In this document: positions 11,704-24,746 of the stretch, in pieces | Position numbering within the stretch: the first letter of the stretch is position 1 | Layout of the letters: each line of letters starts with the position of its first letter | Notes under the pieces: model-generated | The model's input: only the letters and a program-made list of their open reading frames with translations | Databases searched by the model: none | Told to the model about the DNA's origin: nothing | Origin: Rhizophagus irregularis | Lineage: Eukaryota > Glomeromycota > Glomeromycetes > Glomerales > Glomeraceae | DNA length: 64,000 nt | Direction of reading: 5' to 3' | Assembly (NCBI RefSeq): GCF_026210795.1 | Contig: NC_089432.1 | Coordinates: 1,488,001 to 1,552,000 of the forward strand | Program-made: the position numbers and the translations under genes

Positions 11704-12301
11704 GTTAAATTTTGTTATTATTGTATTAGAGGACTTTATATATACAGTAAATATATACTGTAATAAATACATCACGTGATGGTAACGCACCACCAATTTA
11801 CAATTTACAATAAAAAATGTTAAATAAAATCCCCCCGTCTAGAGTTGGTATTTATCTAGCCAGGTTTTTTTCTTTTTTTTACTAGTTAGGACCTGTAGTT
11901 TTTAGGTGAAGTTCAACATTGTTTTTTTGTATACATCGGTAGCTTATAAAATGTTCAATGTAGTGCTCCTAGCTAGCCATAAAATAAATAAAATAAATAT
12001 TAAATAAAATCAATAAATTCTTTAACTAAAATTAATGTCCAATTGTTCCATGTTCAACTTGAATAAGTTTTATTTTCAGAAAATAAATAACAAATGAGCT
12101 CTTCCTAGCAACTCAAAAATCTGTCTCGGTAACCTAACATGTCTGTTAAAGTGAACCTAAGTGAATTTCGGGGTGGTATTTTTAATTAATGTTGATGAAA
12201 TTATCTCTCAGCTAAAAATATTTGGATCTTTTAAAATAATTTATTTAACCTAATTGATATTTTTTTAACTAACGACGAATTTACGTAAATTTTCATTTTA
12301 G
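11704..12301. other. spacer between monooxygenase copy 1 and relic
   Basis: No gene is seen. The AT-rich spacer contains a polypyrimidine stretch near 11867-11882. Confidence 0.4.
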
Positions 12302-12830
12302 TTCGGAAACAAAAATTACCAAAATTGCAAATTATCGATGTTGAAGTAGCAAAGGTATTGTTGTACCTAAAGATTTGGAAGTAGTTTAGTTCAGAGAACA
12401 CCTGGATTAAATGGAGATTCAACATTTATTGCATTACGTTTAATTTCAATTGAACAAGAACAGAATTACAAGAATGAAAACAAATCTGAGTGCTTTATTA
12501 TAGAATTATTTTATCTTAGCGAATTAGATATTGGACACGTAAAAGTTTGATTTGAAATTAAGACCAGAATATGAAATGGCTGATACCTCATTAATAGAAT
12601 AATGGGATTTAGTTCCTAAAAACAGTTCCGCAATCAAATCTTATACGAAGAAAAGTGCGAGACATCTATTAACTCGTGGACAAGTTTTCGAGTTACATAA
12701 TAGAGATGCAGCTCACGCTATAATAGCCTTTATTAGGATTACTAGGAACAACATGTCATTCAAGATGCTGAAATTTTTTCCAAAGCATTACTAAAACCAT
12801 AAGCATAATATAATGAATGTTTATGAAAAA
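12302..12830 (+). pseudogene. FAD monooxygenase, exon-3 relic
   Basis: The sequence aligns with exon 3 of the intact gene at 10619-11454: the acceptor-like TTTTAG, TTCGGAAACAAAAATTACC, then GGATTAAATGGAGATTCAAC, the GAGATGCAGCTCACGC block that corresponds to GDAAH, and the ATTCAAGATGCTGAA block. Internal deletions shorten it to about 530 bp, and frameshifts and stops are frequent. Exons 1 and 2 are not found. It is more decayed than the copy at 16.3 kb, so it probably derives from an earlier duplication. Confidence 0.8.
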
Positions 12831-14444
12831 CTGACGCTAAATTTTCTTACGTCATTATTTCGGCCGAAATTGTTGTAAAATCTGGTCGAAATTAGAATGT
12901 TGGCCCAAATTTAGCTAGCAGCTTTAAACTTGAATGAGATCTGGGTTGAGAAACTTCTTTGTACATGTTAATCACTTATTTTCCTTGATTAAACATACGA
13001 AATTATAAGCATTGTATAGCAGATAATACTGTACATGATCCCTAGCACGTCAGTTAAAAAATTATTAGCAGCTCCTACAGCTCCTAGTAAATCAGCTATT
13101 CGAAAATAACAAATAATGTTACAGTACCAACTGTTGAATAATCCAAATTTTATTAAAAAAAAGACTATAATTTAATAGTAAAGTGAATAGTATTTTATTA
13201 TGTGTATTTTGTTGACAGATTAGTTTATAAATGAATATTCTATACAAACAACTTTTTTCCTCAATTACGAGTATTTCAGCTGTAATTTCCAAACAAGTCG
13301 TAAATGGTCTTTTTTATCAAAGTTTTTAAAGCATAATTGGCATCTATCATGATTAGATTTTACTAAAAGAATTGATATTAAAATCTCATTTACACATGAA
13401 TTTTGCTGAAAATTTGCAAAGGATAATAATACCAAATTGAGTTGTAAAAGAGAATTAGTGATCGACACGAGGGAAATTTTTAAATTTGTGCGACGTACGC
13501 GTCTTAAAATTTTGTCATAAAATGGTTCAGAATGTGTCAATTTTAAAGTATTTCATTAAATAGAATTCATTCATAACTACATAATAATAGCAAATTCCAA
13601 AAATCAAATTAAGCCAAAAAAGCAAAAAAAAAGGAAAAGCTAAAATATTATCATTTACACAATTCTCTTAAATTTCTCATAATATTTTTAGAATTTAAAT
13701 GTTTTTATATCTAGAAAAATTTTTATTACTTACTAATCGAAAATCTTTTTTAAAAATATCGAATATTATGAAAAATCTGAACTAATAAAATTAATATTTA
13801 GTGATTACTACTTTAATACGATTCCCCGCTGCGGCATAGCGAAAAAAAATTAAGCTTTTTTTAGCAAAAGCTTGATTTTTTTTCTCTCACGGCCTTTACT
13901 TCCCTCTTTCTTTCGAGGTAAACATAAAATTAGGTTCTGATTCACTGACAAAAACCCAATAATTTTTTGATAGACGTAAGGTAAGAGACCAAATTAGGTT
14001 GTAAATGATAATCGAAAGCATTTTTAAAAAATGTATATGGGAACGATGATTCTTCTACTTTTTCGGAATCGAAAACTCACTAGTTTTTATATATAACTAT
14101 ATACGGGAAGATTTTGTTGATATGCTAAATTGGGTTGTAAATTGATTTCTAATCAACATTTAATTATTTAAACCCTTCTATATCCCCTGATTCATTACTT
14201 ACTCTGCATTTGTTTCAAGAGCAGCAAACCTAGTGCCTTATTTTCCCTACTCGTTTATTAATAGGTTGCTATCTTTTAAATCTTGTAAGTTTGCGCTTGT
14301 TGATTCTCCTTTACTGTTTGAACGTCCCCTCTTCTGTTTCTAATAAGATTTTTAATCTATTTTTAGTATTCTCTATATTAAAATAAAGTCATCAGTAACG
14401 ATAACCAAAAAATAATATCGACTTTTTATACTTCTATATTTAAG
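12831..14444. other. intergenic, no firmly supported gene
   Basis: The open frame 13540-13265 on the minus strand (91 codons) has no recognised domain and may be chance. A local hairpin of A/T arms around AAGC..GCTT lies at about 13846-13886. Confidence 0.4.
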
Positions 14445-14672
14445 ATGTCTGGAAAATTTGGTTTTGAAATGAAGGCAGGTATTGATGTGGTAGAAGTTGA
14501 CGGTGGGGGTGTTAAAGTAAAGGTTAGACCTAATCTTGATACAGGTGCATCTGTTAGCAGCGATGGTGTAGAAGCTAAAGTTGGAGGCGTAGGTTTTAAA
14601 GTCGGAAAAGTAACAGGATTCAGCACACCTTTGGGAAACTTTGAAATTAATTTTGTAAAAATGTTTGGTTAA
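14445..14672 (+). CDS. small Gly/Val-rich protein, unknown function
   Basis: A single-exon 75-residue protein without signal peptide or membrane segment. It shows alternating charged and hydrophobic residues with regularly spaced glycines (DTGASV..DGVEAKVGGVGFKVG), suggesting short beta strands around the NLDTGA and GFSTPLGNFEI segments. Codon composition is richer in G than the surroundings, and the minus-strand frames over the same bases are low-complexity shadows, so the plus frame is the likely gene. Similar short beta-rich proteins exist in fungi and animals to my recollection, but I cannot name the family. No partner genes lie nearby; it sits between a monooxygenase relic and a monooxygenase pseudogene. 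Confidence 0.6.
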   Translation: MSGKFGFEMKAGIDVVEVDGGGVKVKVRPNLDTGASVSSDGVEAKVGGVGFKVGKVTGFSTPLGNFEINFVKMFG

Positions 14673-16260
14673 ATATCTATATTTTAAACTGATGATAATT
14701 AATTTCGACATTTCTGTTTATTTTTTTTTCTGTTATTATACATCGTGAGATCTTCAGTTATTTGATAACTTCTCGTTATATATCAACATCAATATAGTAT
14801 AGCCTTAATTACATCTTTGATTTATGTAAATTGTTCTCGTATTTGGATATTGTTTATAAATAAAGTCATTACTATATTATAAAATAAACATTTGTGATTT
14901 ATAAAAAAAAAGTCAACACGTACTATCTGCTATGTTTTACTGTTTGTTTTAATGAAGTGTAATTCAGATTTCTACTCCACATAATTATAGGATAATAATA
15001 ATCATAATTTACTCTCACGATTTATAAAATATTTGAGGCCTAATGGATCGATGAATTAATGCTACAATAATAAAACTTTACAATTATTTTTATTACATTT
15101 ATCTTTTGTAATTATCTCCACATTTTTTTTTCAGAATATTTTTTAGCTTTACTTTCATAATGATTCTTGATGGATACTCAGATTTGATTGTAACAATACG
15201 TATATTTTGCATTATATTTTTAATAGGCAGTTGAGAATATTAAGCAAAAAATTTAGAAAATTTACGCAAGTTCAGAATAAATATTTTTTTTAAAAAAATA
15301 AATAAATAAATAAATAAATAAAATAATTACCGAAATATATACAAAATATCATTTAATGTCAAGTTTCATCAACCATTTTCAAAACGGTTTATCCTATTAA
15401 TTTGCTATTAAATATTCTAAATACAATATTCAGCCGGTTGTGTCCTATTCTGTATAACCAGTGGCGACTGTACATATCAAATATGAAATATGAAAATATA
15501 TATAGATTTCATTAAAAATTTTGTTTCAATAATTACTTATAGTACCTAATTGAATTAACGACCAATATGATGGAATTCCAGGATAATATATATAGTATCA
15601 TTCTAATACTGTAGATAAAAATTATGAAGGGCGCTGTACTGTTACATCATAAATATTGTAATAACAATAATGAATACTATAATAGTAAATGAAAGTCTAA
15701 ATAATCTTACCGACTGAACGATTATATTATTTATTTCATATTGGGGAATTTTATTCAACTTATATGGTTGATAAATAAGGCTAATACTCAAATGAATGAA
15801 ATGGTGAATAAAATGATCATCATAGTTGTAACACAAAGGGCAATAGTTAATTTAAAATTATTGAAATTGTAAAATTCTAACTTTAAAGTTAATTATATGA
15901 ATTTTAACGCTTAAAATATGTTCATTTCGATTTATATTGTAAATATACTTAAATCCTGCACATTTCAATTTATATTGTAAATATACTTAAATCCTGCTGT
16001 TAAAATTTTCAACTTCAAATAACAAGTTCGAAAACAAAATAAGTCAAACAAATAAGAAATTAAACGAACAAAATTTTCAAATACTAAAGTACAATATTGG
16101 AAAATTGAATGTAAATAAAGTGTACAGTAGTTGTTCTCATAGTTTTAGCACACTTGAATAAATTTTGGAAAATCAATTTCGGATAATTGTCGGATAAATT
16201 TCGGCTAAATGGTTAAGTTCGGGTAAATTTCAGATAAATTTCGGTAAATATCAATTTCGT
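14673..16260. other. intergenic with microsatellite and tandem duplication
   Basis: No gene is recognised. It contains an AAAT microsatellite at about 15297-15322. Bases 15922-15959 and 15960-15997 are a 38-bp direct tandem duplication (ATTGTAAATATACTTAAATC core). Confidence 0.6.
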
Positions 16261-16298
16261 TGTGATTATTTTATTATAAATATTCCACAATTTTCATG

Positions 16299-17835
16299 TT
16301 GGAATTATCGGTGCAGGACCGGGAAGGCTTATTCTTTATTATTCTTTGATAAAAAACAAAGATAAAAAAGAATTCAATGTAAAGATCTTTGAATGAGAAT
16401 CTGGTCCTAAAGGTAAATAGTTTGTAGAATTTTGTAATTAGTCTTTCATTGATAATATCACGTGACTAACTCAAACTTTTGTGTTATTAAACATTAGATC
16501 GATGGCAAGGTTATCATGTAGGCTTTACATCTCAAGGATTTAAATCACTTATGAATTGTATTCCGTCCTCAGTCGCTTTAAATCTTCCAAAAGCAATTCC
16601 AAATCCAGTTCCTGATGTAGAATACCATGGAGTTTCAGCTAATGATCATGAAGGAAATCTTTTACTAAGACCTCTATTTAAACAATTTAAAAATATTTAT
16701 GAAATCGCTGAGATCCCTGATCATTTCCTATCAGTGACTGTTGCTTATCGTGATAGACTTAGAGATGTTTTATTAGAAAATGTTCCAGTTCAATGGGGTA
16801 AAAAGCTTGTTAGATATGAAGAAACTGATGAAGGTGTTTGGGTAAATTTCGATGACGGTTCACGAGAATTTTGTGACATTTTAGTTGATGCAAGTGGAGT
16901 TAATTTCCCAGGTAAGAATTCGAGATTTAATAAATTAAAATAAATATTATTTATTTTGTTTGACTAATAATTGATACGTATTTTTTTTTTCTTTAGTTCG
17001 AAAACAAAAAATACCAGAATTACAAATTAACGATATTGGAGCAACTTTTGTTGTTGCAAATGTTGTCGTACCTAAGCATCTAATAGACAGGCTAATTAAA
17101 GTCAATGGAAATAGTTTAATTCAAAAAACACTTGGATTAAATGGAGATTCAACACTTATTGCATTACGTTTAATTCCAATTGAACAAGTACAAAATTTCA
17201 AGAATAAAAACAACTCTGATGAACTTCATTATAGAACCATGATAGCTTATTTTTATTCTAGCGAATTAGATAATGAAGAAACTGAAAAATTCAAAGTTGA
17301 TGATAATAATCCAGCATCGGTTGTTGAACATGTTAAAAATATGATTTGAAAATTAAGACCAGAGAGTGAAATGACAGATGTTTTATTAGAATTATGGGAT
17401 TTAGCTCCTAAAGCAGTTCCAAAAGAATCACAAACTTATCCATTCAAAACTTATAATCCAATACAATTAAGAAAAGTAAGAGATATCAATCCATTAACTA
17501 TTAATTCGTGGACAAGTAGCCGAATTACATTAATTGGAAATGCAGCACATGCTATGAGTCCGTTATTAGGATTAGGAACAACACATGCTATTCAAGATGC
17601 TGAAGCTCTTTCTCAAGCATTACTTAACTATTCACCAGAAAATTATATTTCTTGTATTAAAGAATATGAAAATAAAATGTTAAAACGAGCACCTGTTGAT
17701 GTATTAAAATCTAGATATGCTACAATAAAACACATTACACCAGTTGGATATTTTGGTCTTATTATTAGAAATAGTATACTAAAAACTACAAATTTTTTAA
17801 TGAAAGTTCGTGATTTTGTTATAAATTTTGTTTAA
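16299..17835 (+). pseudogene. FAD monooxygenase, full-length pseudogene copy
   Basis: It has the same three-exon structure as the intact gene (exon 2 16498-16911, exon 3 16997-17835, introns conserved). The 5' end has lost about 120-130 bp including the start codon and first codons: the promoter-proximal ATTCCACAATTTTCATG is joined directly to the Rossmann strand. TGA stops occur at 16394-16396 and 17347-17349, each where the intact copy has CGA. The dinucleotide motif reads GAGPGR and the second FAD motif reads GNAAH instead of GDAAH, so both cofactor sites are damaged. Otherwise identity to the functional copy is high, so inactivation is recent. Confidence 0.9.
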
Positions 17836-20496
17836 TAATTTCATTTTTAGATATAGTTAAAATTTATTAATATTTTACTAGGGGGACTTTTATATACAAT
17901 TTTAGATATAGTTAAATTTTGTTATTATTGTATTAGAGGATTTTTTATATATAAATATAAATAAAGTTTACATCTCATTTAAAAGCGTAAATAAAAAATG
18001 GAGATTTGATAGATTAAGTCCGAATTTGAAATTTTTACATTATAATAGTATCAAATATTTAAGTGATTTGGTTTTTTTTTAAAAAAAATAAATAAATGAT
18101 TTTTTTTATTAAATGTTATCTTTTGATTTTAGTTGACTTTATCTTTAGTGACTGATATAATGACATACCTTTACCACACACCAGGATCACCAACTAAAGC
18201 TATATTACCTATAATATTTTTAATTTTAGCAGTAAATGATTCAGTTTATTTGTAATTAGTATTTCTAGTAACTAAAAAAAAGAAAAAAAATAAATATAAT
18301 ATTCTTAGAATAATTTTCAAATTAATTATTTACCATATATTATTTCTTTAAAGTTGAAATTTCTTCATTCTATCAGTGATTGTAAATCTCTGCATTTACC
18401 TATTATGAGAAAGAAGAAATTATTAATAGTGTGCTAAATTTTTATTTAATGGTAAAGAAGACATAGCCAATTCCTCCTTTAGAATTAGCAGACTTTATCA
18501 ATAACAAAGTAGGATGTTATTTGCTTGAGTTGGTTATCAAGTGAACAAGAGAAATAAAAAAAAATAAAAAAAAATAAAAAAAGGGAATAAAAAAATAAAA
18601 ATAAAATAAAATAAAAAAGAAAAGCAGGTAATTTCAAGGAATTACCCACTTTGCTCACCCTTACCCAACCCAAACAAATAAATCCAGTACCCTCCTAAGT
18701 AAAATTTGTGAACTCCCCGACTCAATGAGTTATCCGTTCTAATTTTAGCTTAGGAAGTTACCCACTTTGCAAATAAAAAAATACACACCTCTTTTAAAGT
18801 CTCTTGAGCCATTTTGCACTCATCTAGAAAACTGGTAATGCACCATTCAGAGAACTTTCATCTGTTGTCTAATGTTTCAATACAAAATAGTGCTATAACT
18901 GATAAATAAAAAAAGGAATAAATATGATCCAGTCAGATAACAAATATAAAGTATATCAAAAAAAATAAATTTTCGCGTTTTTAATATTTGATACGCACCC
19001 TTTTTCAAGAACTCCTCTAAGAAATAAGTTTATAAAACAACTGAAAACTGCACAAATAATATGTGGAGTGTTTTATATGCCATCTTCATTTTATCCTATC
19101 GCTCTATAATAAAAAAAAGATTTTTTAATATTAATAATAAAGATTCAAGTATAAAAATAATAAAGAAATAAATATTTACTATTACTTTGCTGAAATATCG
19201 ACAAAAATTTGATCACGGACGTCACTTCGTCCCTTTCTTAGGTGTACGCGACGTCTTTGTTTATTAGGCTTCTTCAGAACGGTCTTTTCTGCTAATACAG
19301 AATATATAAAGGAACAGGGTATGGGTGGATGGTGCGTGTTTGTTTGTGTATTTCTCACTCTTCTCTCGTTTTCCTTCTTTCTCTAGGTCTTCTCTTATAG
19401 TTCCCTTTCCTTTACATCTTCTATTAGATATGTAGGCTGGAAGTGTGGGTTGTGCGTAAGGGTAGAGTATGAGAGTATTTTTTTTTTAGAAAAAACTGTT
19501 GGTATATATATATGTTGAGAGTATATATATATTTGTAAAAAAATCGCGACGCGTGAGTAAAAAAATGATGACTAACATTGTATCTATTGTATCTCGTGAT
19601 TCTGCAATTGATGAGATTGATGAGATGATGTGCGGAGCTTAATTATTATAATATAATATTATTTATGATTATAATAACCAATACTTTGTTGTGGCTTAGT
19701 GATTAGTAATCATATTTGAAGTTAGATATATATAATTTTAAGATATTAAAGTGGCTTTGTGATTAAAAATAGTATTTTATACAATAATTTTATGTCCGAC
19801 ATGGATGATGTCAAATCATTGTACTACATGCTGAATCACCTGATCATCTCAAATAATTTATTCATTTTACGTTATAAAATTAATGTTTCTTTATAAAATT
19901 TATTAATTATACAATTTTTATATTATCAATAACATTGTTTTTTTTTCATTGACTAGTGATTAAAATTGCATCAAATTTGACCATACATATTATAATCACG
20001 AACCAGAGAAAATTATTTGTTCGTGTACCCCAAATTTTATTCATATGAATGGCGTAAAATTCAAAAGCATCAGTATATCATCTGTTATGTCATATTTATT
20101 TATTTAGTCTTAAAAATTTGCTTTATTTTCGATCAAAATGAAAATCTTATTAACGTGATGGTTAACATTCTTACCAAACGTTTACAATAGTAAGTAAGTC
20201 ATTACTTATTTATTTCTTTTAATGAAATGTAATTTAGATATGTATATTACTCATTTTTAAATACATAGAGTTAGATATATTGAACACGAGAACACGACGT
20301 GTTAATATTCTCTGAATAATTATACAAGATGAGTCAATTTTCATAAAAAAAAGTATATATATTCTATATATTTTTTTCATAACATATTTTTTCGTATTTT
20401 TTTTTATTTCAATAACTCGGCAACAAAAAAAAAGTTGTTCGCGCGTGAACAACTGTCGTTTGCCGAAAAAAAAGTTTTTTTTTCTTTGATCGTTAA
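17836..20496. other. intergenic with a possible P-loop relic
   Basis: The 3' flank to about 17945 is shared with the intact monooxygenase. On the minus strand near 18240-18165 the frame reads NIIGNIALVGDPGV followed by a disrupted Gly-Lys, resembling a Walker A loop of an AAA/MCM-like ATPase broken by a 1-base change; this is weak. A-rich low complexity lies at 18550-18625. A 25-codon open frame at 19566-19643 is preceded by a TATA-rich stretch, but nothing supports its expression. Confidence 0.35.
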
Positions 20497-20766
20497 ATGA
20501 GGTAACTAAATTCCTCAAGGGTGCAACAGTATGCAAGAAAAAAAAAGTATTTCTGGATAATTGATTATGTTCTGCTTCAGAATTATTATTATTATTATTA
20601 GACCTATCATTTGATTTTCGATGCTCTCGAAGACCAACGTGATCTTCATTACGACGACGAGATCGTTCATGACCAGGTAATGGAGTATTGTGAGTAATAT
20701 TCGGTATATACCGTACCCATTTATCTTTGTGAAATATCTTCCAAACGAGATTATCAATATGCGCAA
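20497..20766 (-). CDS. possible exon of an unidentified gene
   Basis: The minus frame reads DNLVWKIFHKDKWVRYIPN, then LPGHERSRRRNEDHVGLREH, then an Asn run from an AAT microsatellite and SEAEHNQLS, and stops near 20497. The charged, non-repetitive composition looks like a real cytoplasmic tail exon, unlike the overlapping frames. I could not place the other exons, and no start or acceptor is certain. It may be a gene fragment. Confidence 0.3.
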
Positions 20767-22440
20767 AAAAATATTTTGAAATCTTTCATCAATTACGGTA
20801 TATTTTATAAGATAATGTATAGTTACTTGAAAAATGAATAATAAAAAATTTATTAAAATTTTTACTATTTATGTTTTATAATGATGGAACCGAAAATATA
20901 TCTAAAATTTAGAAGATTGCTATTCTAATATGTCTTTTCATTACATATGAATCCAAATTTGCAAGTATTGACCCTAGTATTTTAATAAAAAAAAATGGTT
21001 TTAAAAAAATTTCCGAAGAAAAAAAAAACTTTAAAATATAGATGCAAGTTATTTAAGGACTATAATTTTGGATATTTGACGGGGAATGCAGAATCTTGTT
21101 TCGAATTAAGAAAAATAAGCGTCAATATATAAATCTACTTCTTTTTTATGTTAGTAACGCATTTCTTTATATAAATTGTTACACAAAAGAAACAATAATA
21201 AGATAGTAGAAATACATAGCAGTATACATACTCTTACAACAATTACATTGTCTTATACAGTATGAAGTGAAGATCAGCAATACGGTAATAAAAGACTTAC
21301 AAATTATAATGGTTTTTCCATAAAATTTATTATATTTCCACTAAACATCCCAAATAAATAAAAATCATGAATCTTTCTAGACCTATCATTGCCCACCGCT
21401 ACCCGTTACTGCCTGCCACTGCAAAAAAAATTAGGCACTGCCCCGTTACTACCCGTCACTGCCGAAAAAATTAAAAATATTTAGAGTATGGCTATCGACC
21501 CTATAAAAATTTCTGGAAAAAACTCCGATAAATGTCAATTTCCCAAAAAAATTCAGATATGTAATCAATTTTCAAAGATTTTTATAGGGAAACTAAAACT
21601 ATTAAAATTGTTTTTCGAGTTTTAAAATTAATATGTATCAGAATAATATTCTATTTTGTCAGAATATAGTATCATTATGATTGAAAAAGAAAATATTTAA
21701 TTTAAGTAAAAAAAAAAAAATAAAACTATTTGAGTAGGCAATCGTTTTAAATTATAGTAAGTCTTTGTTGTTGGTTTTTACATGCTATGAAGTTGTGCTT
21801 ATGCACCTATCATATTCTCAGCATTTTACAGATAAAAAGTTCAAAAAAGAACAGAAAAAAATTCGATTCGGATTGAAAATCCATCCGACGGATGAAAAAT
21901 TTATTCCGAACCAAACTCAATTCTTAAATTTATTATATTATGTATATTATGTATCTCAAAAAAAACTCCTTTTCTTTATTGATTAAATCCATGTATAAAT
22001 TGACTATCTGTCAATCCGCAGATTGGGACTACTTCAAAGTGCTAAATTTCCATGATCAAGCTGATCATTGAATCATATCAAATGATCGATGTTAATTGGT
22101 TCGATTAAAGTCTACACATTACGAATTTAAAGAGGTATTGGTTATTTAGGTGATACTCCGATACTCCTAAAAAGGGATGTTTACAGTATGGTACTATAAT
22201 CTTAATAATAAATTAGATATTTTTTTACGATGACTAAAAATCTTGATCAGTTTTGTACACGTAGCAAAAATTTTATGCACGATCGATCATAAGATCAATA
22301 AACAGAGTAATTATCTAAATATTGATATTGATCTCTTGATCTATAGGAAAAAATTTGAGTAATATCATGCATAAAATTTGTTTAATTATGATATACCCTG
22401 ACTAAAACAATTTATATAAAAAAAGGTTAAATCATTTCAT
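20767..22440. other. intergenic, no recognised gene
   Basis: AT-rich. At about 21385-21465 the motif CACTGCCCGTTACTGCC is repeated three times in degenerate form (CCCGTTACTGCCTGCCACTG, CCCCGTTACTACCCGTCACTG). An open frame at 21765-21986 is unsupported. Confidence 0.4.
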
Positions 22441-22985
22441 TCTTTATTCTCTTCCGCTTACTCTTCTTCCTTCTTTTCCTCTCACCCATCATTCCCAACA
22501 AAGTAACCAAATAAACTTATCTTTCTCTTTTTTTTTATTCCCGCTTCGCAGTTTTCACCTTCCTTTTCTTAAAAAAAAGTTCTTTTTTTTCGCTGGTTAA
22601 TATATTATTCCGTTTCTCTTTTACACGCACTATCTTCCTTTCCTTTCTTTCCTCATCATTTTCTTCTCCTTTTCCTTTTTCCAAATTCTTTCCTTCATCT
22701 CATTCGTCCATTTCTTTCCTTTTTTTGGGTACTTTGGTTGAAGCAGCATGATGCTATGCATGGGCGGGAGCATAGCGTGCTTACCTTGTAAGCTGTGAGT
22801 ACCAACTTTGCTGCAGTCTCACAGTAGGGCTGGTTGGGAATTATTCGGGGCGCGGGCTGGAGCGTGGGTACCAGTTATTACTGCAGTCCCGCGATAGGAC
22901 CGATTGGTTGTGGAACGGTATGGTGCTATGCGTAATATTTTTACGGGGTAGAGTATAGTGCACTTTTTAGGAAGACCCTTTTTGG
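22441..22985. repeat. CT-rich tract followed by GC-rich direct repeat
   Basis: From 22441 to 22730 the plus strand is strongly pyrimidine-rich. From 22735 a GC-richer block contains two diverged direct copies of about 110 bp (GTACCAACTTTGCTGCAGTC near 22799; GTACCAGTTATTACTGCAGT near 22867), each followed by a GGTTGG-containing segment, and GATGCTATGC/GGTGCTATGC motifs. This is probably debris of a retroelement 5' region. The minus ORF over it is not supported. Confidence 0.45.
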
Positions 22986-24746
22986 TAGGGCCGTAGTACT
23001 TTATCGTTAATATGTTAATGATAAGCAGTAAGATTTTCTGCAATAAATAAATCAATTTAATTTTTTTTTTTTGTGATTTACATTTTAAAAAAATTTTTTT
23101 ATTCAAAAATATATATGAAATATATATGACTAAAATTTCTACGTTAATATTTAGTTGCTCATTAATTTTTTTATAACGTATCTTTAATCAATGCATTTAT
23201 AGCTAATAAAGTTTTTTTTTAAAAAAAATACGTATATATATATATATATAAAGTTATATACTGTAATATGATCACATATTTTGATAATTATTTAGATTCC
23301 CACATTATTCGTTTATGCAAGGATATTCGTTAATAAAATTGCTGAATGATTTGGGTTATTGAACGGGGCGGTTATTTTAGTGACCTTTTAAACCTTTCCT
23401 AAAATTGTATAAGTCTGTTAGAAGACTGCTTCTATAAAAAAAAAAAATTATTTTATCATGAATTAATATCAATATTATGGTAGAATAAATTTCAAACTAT
23501 AATTTATTATAATAATTTATTATTTTATATTCATGTATGCATAGTGCACACTGTAATATCAGGAAAAATTTTTTATAGATTAGCGTAATATTTCGGAAGT
23601 GGTGTAAAATTTTGAAATATTTAGAAATTGCAGATCGATCAACCAATGAAAGTTGGCAAGTCCACTGATCGGCTGATGTTCGTTTTCATTATGTTAAAAA
23701 TAATTATTATGATAGTTATTAATACCGAATTTAGTGAGAGCGTACAATATAAACATGGGGACGAGACCCTGAACAAATTTCCAAAACCAGAAACTAATTT
23801 CGGTTATCCCAATCCCAATGTTTGATAATCATCTTATTTTTTAAGTCTTAATTTAGAAGTCTTTTGCTCTTTTTTAAATAATAAATTTACCATAAAATTC
23901 AAAACAAACAAAGTCTGCAAGTAGTAGATTTTTTGAGCAAGGAGACGAATTAGTCAAAGGGCACTGTGTTACAAGTAACTTTAATTCATAATGATATAAT
24001 TTTATTAATATAATTTTATATAATAAACATAGTGAACTAATAGGTTTCTGTTGTATTTCGATATAAAAGTTTCTGGATTTTGGGTTAGATTCGGTAAATG
24101 CATGTTCCGAAACTAAGCTTCTGTTTCGGGAGGTTTCGGTTTCGTGCCCCATGTTTACCGGGCGCGGGCCGTACAAGTTTTTATAGTCATAAACAAAATT
24201 TAAAATCAACAAAATAAATATAATAGAGGTAAGTAATCAGGAGTTAATTTCAAAGTCAAGGCGTTCGATAATGTTTTTATTGTTACTGTATAATACAAAA
24301 GTTATATCTTCGGCAAATAAGCAAACTACCAATTGCGGAATCAATAATTCAAAAGCAACTAACCACATATCGCGAAAATGTTGTAACATGTCAAATGTAC
24401 GCATTTAATAAATACCAACGATCAACGAAAATAATATCTTTTATTGATTCTATAATTAAGGCCTACACTAAACTAGTAAGTAATTATTTTCACTTTTGCC
24501 AGCTCAATACTTTAAATATCATTCATTCATCTATTCAGTAAATAAATTTTTATTTCCAATAAAATAATAATTTAATTTGATCAAAATCGTTTTTATATAA
24601 ATCTTAAATATAAATGCTTTAATATCCAACCAAAATAAGAATATCTAAAAACCCACCCATTAATTTTAATTAATTAAAATATTTATTTTATTCTTTCCAA
24701 CGCTCCAATATTCTTAATGTTTTATTCTCTATATATTTGTACTGAC
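22986..24746. other. intergenic, one doubtful short ORF
   Basis: A 60-codon frame from ATG 23646 to 23825 has a hydrophobic N-terminal segment and a polar tail ending NFGYPNPNV. It could be a small secreted protein but has no recognised relatives. Bases 23755-23824 and the reverse complement of about 24090-24160 share a CATGGG(G/C)ACGA-ACC..GAA pattern, suggesting an old inverted repeat. A TA microsatellite lies at 23235-23252. Confidence 0.35.

Noticed and set aside
22735-22985. GC-rich block as a tRNA-derived SINE or RNA gene
   Set aside because: No A/B box pair or cloverleaf was found; only a diverged direct repeat is evident.
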